Shown here piece after piece: positions 6,537-9,129 of a DNA stretch of 9,129 bases. The notes below the pieces were generated by a model, which worked only from the letters and a program-made list of their open reading frames with translations, searched no databases and was not told the DNA's origin. Source of the stretch: an uncultured Rikenellaceae bacterium (lineage in GTDB: Bacteria; Bacteroidota; Bacteroidia; Bacteroidales; Rikenellaceae); assembly GCA_949284665.1 (NCBI GenBank), contig CASDWR010000081.1, forward strand, positions 1 to 9,129, in the 5' to 3' direction. Made by a program: the position numbers and the translations under genes. The first letter of the stretch is position 1. Every line of letters begins with the position of its first letter.

Positions 6537-7307
6537 CTATCGCAGGAAACCATCGATCCCTGCTCCGAAAAGAGCATAATCAAATCGCACAGGATCATCG
6601 GCATCGAAGTCGCGCAATGCGGCCGTAACCTCCTCCACGGCTCGCCAGTCATTTTGACGTCGTTCGAGCAAGCCCAAAGCACGACTCATGTTGCCGGTAT
6701 GGGTGTCGAGAGGCAAAAAAAGAGCCGATGTCGGCACATCTTCCCATAGTCCGAAATCCACACCCCGCTCGTCATGCCGCACCATCCAACGCAGAAACAT
6801 GTTCAACCTTTTGCATGCCGCACCGCGATCGATCGACGAAACATGTTTTTCGCAATGTCGACCGTGCGGCCGCGCAAAAAACTCGCGCCGAAAAGCGGAC
6901 AAAGCCCCGCACATTCCCTCTCCCTCATGATACGCCCATGAAAAAAAGTCACCCAGCGTACCCCACTTCCGATATATTCCACGTAAAGAAAGCGCAAAAT
7001 CGACAAAATCCTCCCCATTAAAGGTCCGATACACAAATCCCTGCAAACAAGTCAACTCTTTCCCCGAAGCATATCGCACAAAATCGTACGGCCGACCATC
7101 CATACACGCCATCATACGCCGTCCACCGGCGACGATTGCCTTTCGATTGCCCCAGGCAATCGTCGACACCAGAAATGCACTGATCTCGATATCCACTGGC
7201 GACGAAAAGAGATGAGGAACAGAAACCGGATCGTTCTCGATAAATTCCGGACGATCATAACGGTCATACAATCGTTCCAGCAATTCGCGTAACTCTTCTC
7301 GTTCCAT
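6537..7307 (-). CDS. TIGR02757/DUF2400 family protein
   Basis: A 256-residue protein of the conserved TIGR02757 (DUF2400) family, whose function is uncharacterised as far as I know. Family segments: ENDPVSVPHLF (residues 24-34), SAFLVSTIAWGNRK (43-56), KRLNMFLRWMVR (166-177), VDFGLW (183-188), PLDTHTGNMSRALGL (199-213) and FDYALFG (242-248). The PxDTH segment resembles the catalytic-Asp region of HhH-GPD base-excision glycosylases such as endonuclease III, with the Asp at 201; this is by-eye only. No signal peptide or transmembrane segment is seen. The ATG at 7307 is preferred: a longer form would begin at 7349, but that codon is TTG, whereas MEREELRELLERLYDRYDRP fits the normal N-terminus. 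It lies 51 nt downstream of the ABC ATPase gene, most likely in the same operon. Confidence 0.85.
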   Translation of the reverse strand: MEREELRELLERLYDRYDRPEFIENDPVSVPHLFSSPVDIEISAFLVSTIAWGNRKAIVAGGRRMMACMDGRPYDFVRYASGKELTCLQGFVYRTFNGEDFVDFALSLRGIYRKWGTLGDFFSWAYHEGEGMCGALSAFRREFFARPHGRHCEKHVSSIDRGAACKRLNMFLRWMVRHDERGVDFGLWEDVPTSALFLPLDTHTGNMSRALGLLERRQNDWRAVEEVTAALRDFDADDPVRFDYALFGAGIDGFLR

Positions 7308-7358
7308 ATTACTCACCCGTCGATCCGTTTTCCGATACAGGGACGCCAAAAGGGACGA

Positions 7359-8078
7359 TTATCCGCGCACCTCCGAACATCCTTCCATTCCCCGAACTTG
7401 ACCCGATTCGATCCCTTCCGAAACGATCAGACCATCGGACATCACGATTTTCCTGTCCGACATCTCGGCCAGACTTTCGTCGTGAGTTACGATTACCACC
7501 GTCTGTCCCAAACGGTCGCGCAAGTCGAAAAACAAACGATGTATCTCTTCCCGATTGCGTGAATCGAGGTTGCCGGAAGGTTCATCGGCCAGCAATACGG
7601 ACGGAGAATTAATCAATGCCCGGGCAATAGCCGTACGTTGCTGTTCCCCACCCGACAATTCGGCCGGCTTGTGGTCCCGACGACCGGACAACCCAAGCAT
7701 CTCGATCAATTCGGCTGCCCGCATTTCTACTTCGTGCCGGTCCCGCCCGCCGATATAACCCGGGATGCAAACATTCTCGAATGCCGTAAATTCAGGTAGG
7801 AGATGGTGAAACTGAAATACGAATCCGATGCGTCCGTTTCTGAAATCCGACAATTCCCGATCGCCGAGACGACCGGTCTGCACCCCGTCGATGCAAACCG
7901 TTCCGCAATCCGGACGACTCAATGTCCCGATAATCTGGAGCAAGGTGGTTTTCCCCGCTCCGCTTGCTCCCACTATCGTCACTACTTCGCCCCGCGCCAC
8001 ATCGAGCGATATCCCTTTAAGCACCTCCAGCGTACCGAAATTTTTGTGCAGATCGCGCACCTCTATCATTTTTTCCAT
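7359..8078 (-). CDS. lolD: LolD-type ABC transporter ATP-binding protein
   Basis: A 239-residue cytoplasmic ATPase of the LolD/MacB class (lipoprotein release or related export). All ABC motifs are intact: Walker A GASGAGKT (residues 37-44), Q-loop Gln89 in [16 protein letters not shown], signature LSGGEQQR (141-148), Walker B VLLADEP (161-167), D-loop NLDS, and the switch His199 in VTHDE. The [13 protein letters not shown] sequence is typical of LolD, which releases lipoproteins from the inner membrane together with the LolC/E permease. No permease gene is in the window, so the partner must lie elsewhere. The C-terminal tail after residue 222 is poorly conserved. It starts 8 nt after folP stops; an ATG 9 nt further in (Met4) is also possible. 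Related exporters (MacB, FtsE) share most motifs, so the name lolD is probable but not certain. Confidence 0.85.
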   Translation of the reverse strand: MEKMIEVRDLHKNFGTLEVLKGISLDVARGEVVTIVGASGAGKTTLLQIIGTLSRPDCGTVCIDGVQTGRLGDRELSDFRNGRIGFVFQFHHLLPEFTAFENVCIPGYIGGRDRHEVEMRAAELIEMLGLSGRRDHKPAELSGGEQQRTAIARALINSPSVLLADEPSGNLDSRNREEIHRLFFDLRDRLGQTVVIVTHDESLAEMSDRKIVMSDGLIVSEGIESGQVRGMEGCSEVRG

Positions 8079-8086
8079 TTTGCAAA

Positions 8087-8965
8087 CTATTTCTCATCTT
8101 TCCTCCGCGATGTCCGGCACTCCGCCCCGTCTTGAAACCCGACCGCCCGGTAGTATTCATGAAGACGAACGACATCGACAGCCGCCTGTACATCGTGCAC
8201 CCGCAAAATGTCGGCTCCTTGGGACAAACACTCCCAATGAAGCGCAGACGTTCCTGCAAACGACTCTTCCGGCACGTTCTCAAGCACCTTATATATCATT
8301 GACTTGCGAGACACGCCCGCGAGTATCGGACACTCTGTTCGTTTCAACCGTCGCATACCTGCCAGTAATCGGTAGTTCTGATCGACCGTCTTCGCAAAAC
8401 CGAATCCCGGATCGACGATTACCTCGGAAACGCCCCTCGATGCAAGGAAATCGACACGCTCGCACAACCAGTCGCACACCTCGTCCACAATGTCGCGTCG
8501 ATAAGAGGTCCGTTGTTGCATGTCGGCCGGGGTGCCACGCATGTGCATAGCCACATATGGTACGCCATAAGCAGCTACAATATCCACAATACCCGGATCA
8601 AGATGTCCGGCAGAGATATCGTTGACGATACATGGGCCCCATCGGTTCATTACCTCTTCGGCCACCGAAGCCCGAAACGTATCGATCGAAACTATCATAT
8701 CGGGTGCAACGTTCCGCACTGTTTCCACGCCGAGCAACACACGCCGCAACTCCTCCTCGGGTGGGACTTCGGCAGCTCCGGGGCGGGATGAATAGCCTCC
8801 TACATCGACAATCGACGCCCCCTGCGATACCACTTCCTCCACCCGACGAGCCACATCCCTTGCCGACATCGTTCGGCTGCCCGCATAAAACGAGTCAGGG
8901 GTTACGTTTACGATAGCCATCACCGCCGGCCTTGTCAGGCTCAGTTCCCTGTCACCTATTCGCAT
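8087..8965 (-). CDS. folP: Dihydropteroate synthase
   Basis: A 292-residue cytoplasmic enzyme of folate synthesis. It joins 6-hydroxymethyl-dihydropterin diphosphate to p-aminobenzoate to give dihydropteroate and is the target of sulfonamides. The TIM-barrel motifs are intact: [11 protein letters not shown] (residues 16-26), [11 protein letters not shown] (54-64), SIDTFRA (93-99), NDISAG (115-120), [11 protein letters not shown] (140-150), DPGFGFAKT (185-193), GVSRKS (217-222) and RVHDV (255-259). SSRPGA corresponds to the loop linked to sulfonamide resistance and looks wild-type. The start is set at the ATG at 8965 and not the upstream in-frame ATG at 9028, because this gives the usual N-terminus ([15 protein letters not shown]) and only a 14-nt overlap with the end of coaE. 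The next gene, 8 nt away, is the LolD-type ATPase. Confidence 0.95.
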   Translation of the reverse strand: MRIGDRELSLTRPAVMAIVNVTPDSFYAGSRTMSARDVARRVEEVVSQGASIVDVGGYSSRPGAAEVPPEEELRRVLLGVETVRNVAPDMIVSIDTFRASVAEEVMNRWGPCIVNDISAGHLDPGIVDIVAAYGVPYVAMHMRGTPADMQQRTSYRRDIVDEVCDWLCERVDFLASRGVSEVIVDPGFGFAKTVDQNYRLLAGMRRLKRTECPILAGVSRKSMIYKVLENVPEESFAGTSALHWECLSQGADILRVHDVQAAVDVVRLHEYYRAVGFQDGAECRTSRRKDEK

Positions 8966-9129
8966 AGATCCGTTTGAATTTCCGATCAAGAGCGAGTGCC
9001 CGTATCCACAACAGATGCCGCTCATCATTGACCATTATGTAATCAGCTTTCATATTGCGTTCCCTATCATCCATTTGAGCCGCAATACGTGCCCTCACCA
9101 TCGACCGGTCACTTCCGTCACGAGCCATA
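8952..9129 (-). CDS. coaE: Dephospho-CoA kinase, C-terminal part (partial)
   Basis: The final 58 residues of a protein cut by the right edge; the frame runs from 9128 to the TGA at 8952-8954. The segment MARDGSDRSMVRARIAAQMD, followed by DDRERNMKADYIMVNDE, is the conserved C-terminal lid and helix region of dephospho-CoA kinase, which phosphorylates dephospho-CoA to CoA in the last step of CoA synthesis. The P-loop lies outside the window. The first Met seen is probably internal and not the start. The end of the gene overlaps the start of folP by 14 nt. It is not open in any other plausible frame, and the match is strong although short. Confidence 0.8.
   Translation of the reverse strand, partial: MARDGSDRSMVRARIAAQMDDRERNMKADYIMVNDERHLLWIRALALDRKFKRIYANR

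Noticed and set aside
6413..6682. 89-codon open frame on the minus strand between trmN6 and the DUF2400 gene
   Set aside because: Overlaps the end of the DUF2400 gene out of frame and ends in charged low-complexity sequence; no support as a small gene.
7308..7349. Extended N-terminus of the DUF2400 protein
   Set aside because: It would need a TTG start, and the extra 14 residues have no family counterpart that I recall.
7828..8550. 240-codon open frame on the plus strand
   Set aside because: Antisense to lolD and folP, both complete with all motifs; low-complexity composition rich in Pro, Arg and Ser.

Overview
The window looks like an ordinary chromosomal stretch of a Bacteroidota (Bacteroidales) bacterium, most likely Alistipes or another Rikenellaceae. 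This rests on three things: DUF4831 and TIGR02757/DUF2400 proteins of the Bacteroidetes type, Bacteroidetes-type promoters (TTTG, about 20 nt, TAnnTTTG) instead of E. coli -35/-10 boxes, and an absence of obvious Shine-Dalgarno sequences. No mobile element, CRISPR array, tRNA or rRNA was seen.

Layout. (1) Positions 1-655, minus strand: the 5' part of a membrane-anchored LytM/M23-like protein that runs off the left edge. (2) Positions 656-953: a divergent promoter region. (3) Positions 954-3778, plus strand: a sugar-nucleotidyltransferase, a 511-nt gap, a UDP-glucuronate-decarboxylase-like SDR protein and a thioredoxin, closed by a strong hairpin terminator at 3861-3915. (4) Positions 4050-9129, minus strand: reading in the direction of transcription, the 3' end of coaE (dephospho-CoA kinase), folP (dihydropteroate synthase), a LolD-type ABC ATPase, a TIGR02757/DUF2400 protein, trmN6 (tRNA1Val m6A methyltransferase), then a secreted DUF4831 protein coupled by a 4-nt overlap to an AlkD-like HEAT-repeat protein. 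The plus and minus blocks converge around 3905-4049.

How the genes work together. coaE-folP-lolD are packed tightly (14-nt overlap, then an 8-nt gap), with DUF2400 51 nt further on, so they are probably one housekeeping operon covering CoA synthesis, folate synthesis and lipoprotein export. DUF4831 has its own promoter-like element just after trmN6. The nucleotidyltransferase and the SDR protein both suggest nucleotide-sugar metabolism, but the long gap argues for separate control.

I see no clearly new multi-gene system. The best leads are proteins that keep a fold but appear to have lost key catalytic residues: the SDR protein has Ser where the catalytic Tyr of the YxxxK pair belongs, the LytM domain lacks the first His and the Asp metal ligands, and the AlkD-like protein lacks the Trp/Asp pair. 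In addition, the DUF2400 protein carries a PxDTH motif like the catalytic-Asp segment of HhH-GPD DNA glycosylases. All alignments were made by eye and from memory of the families.
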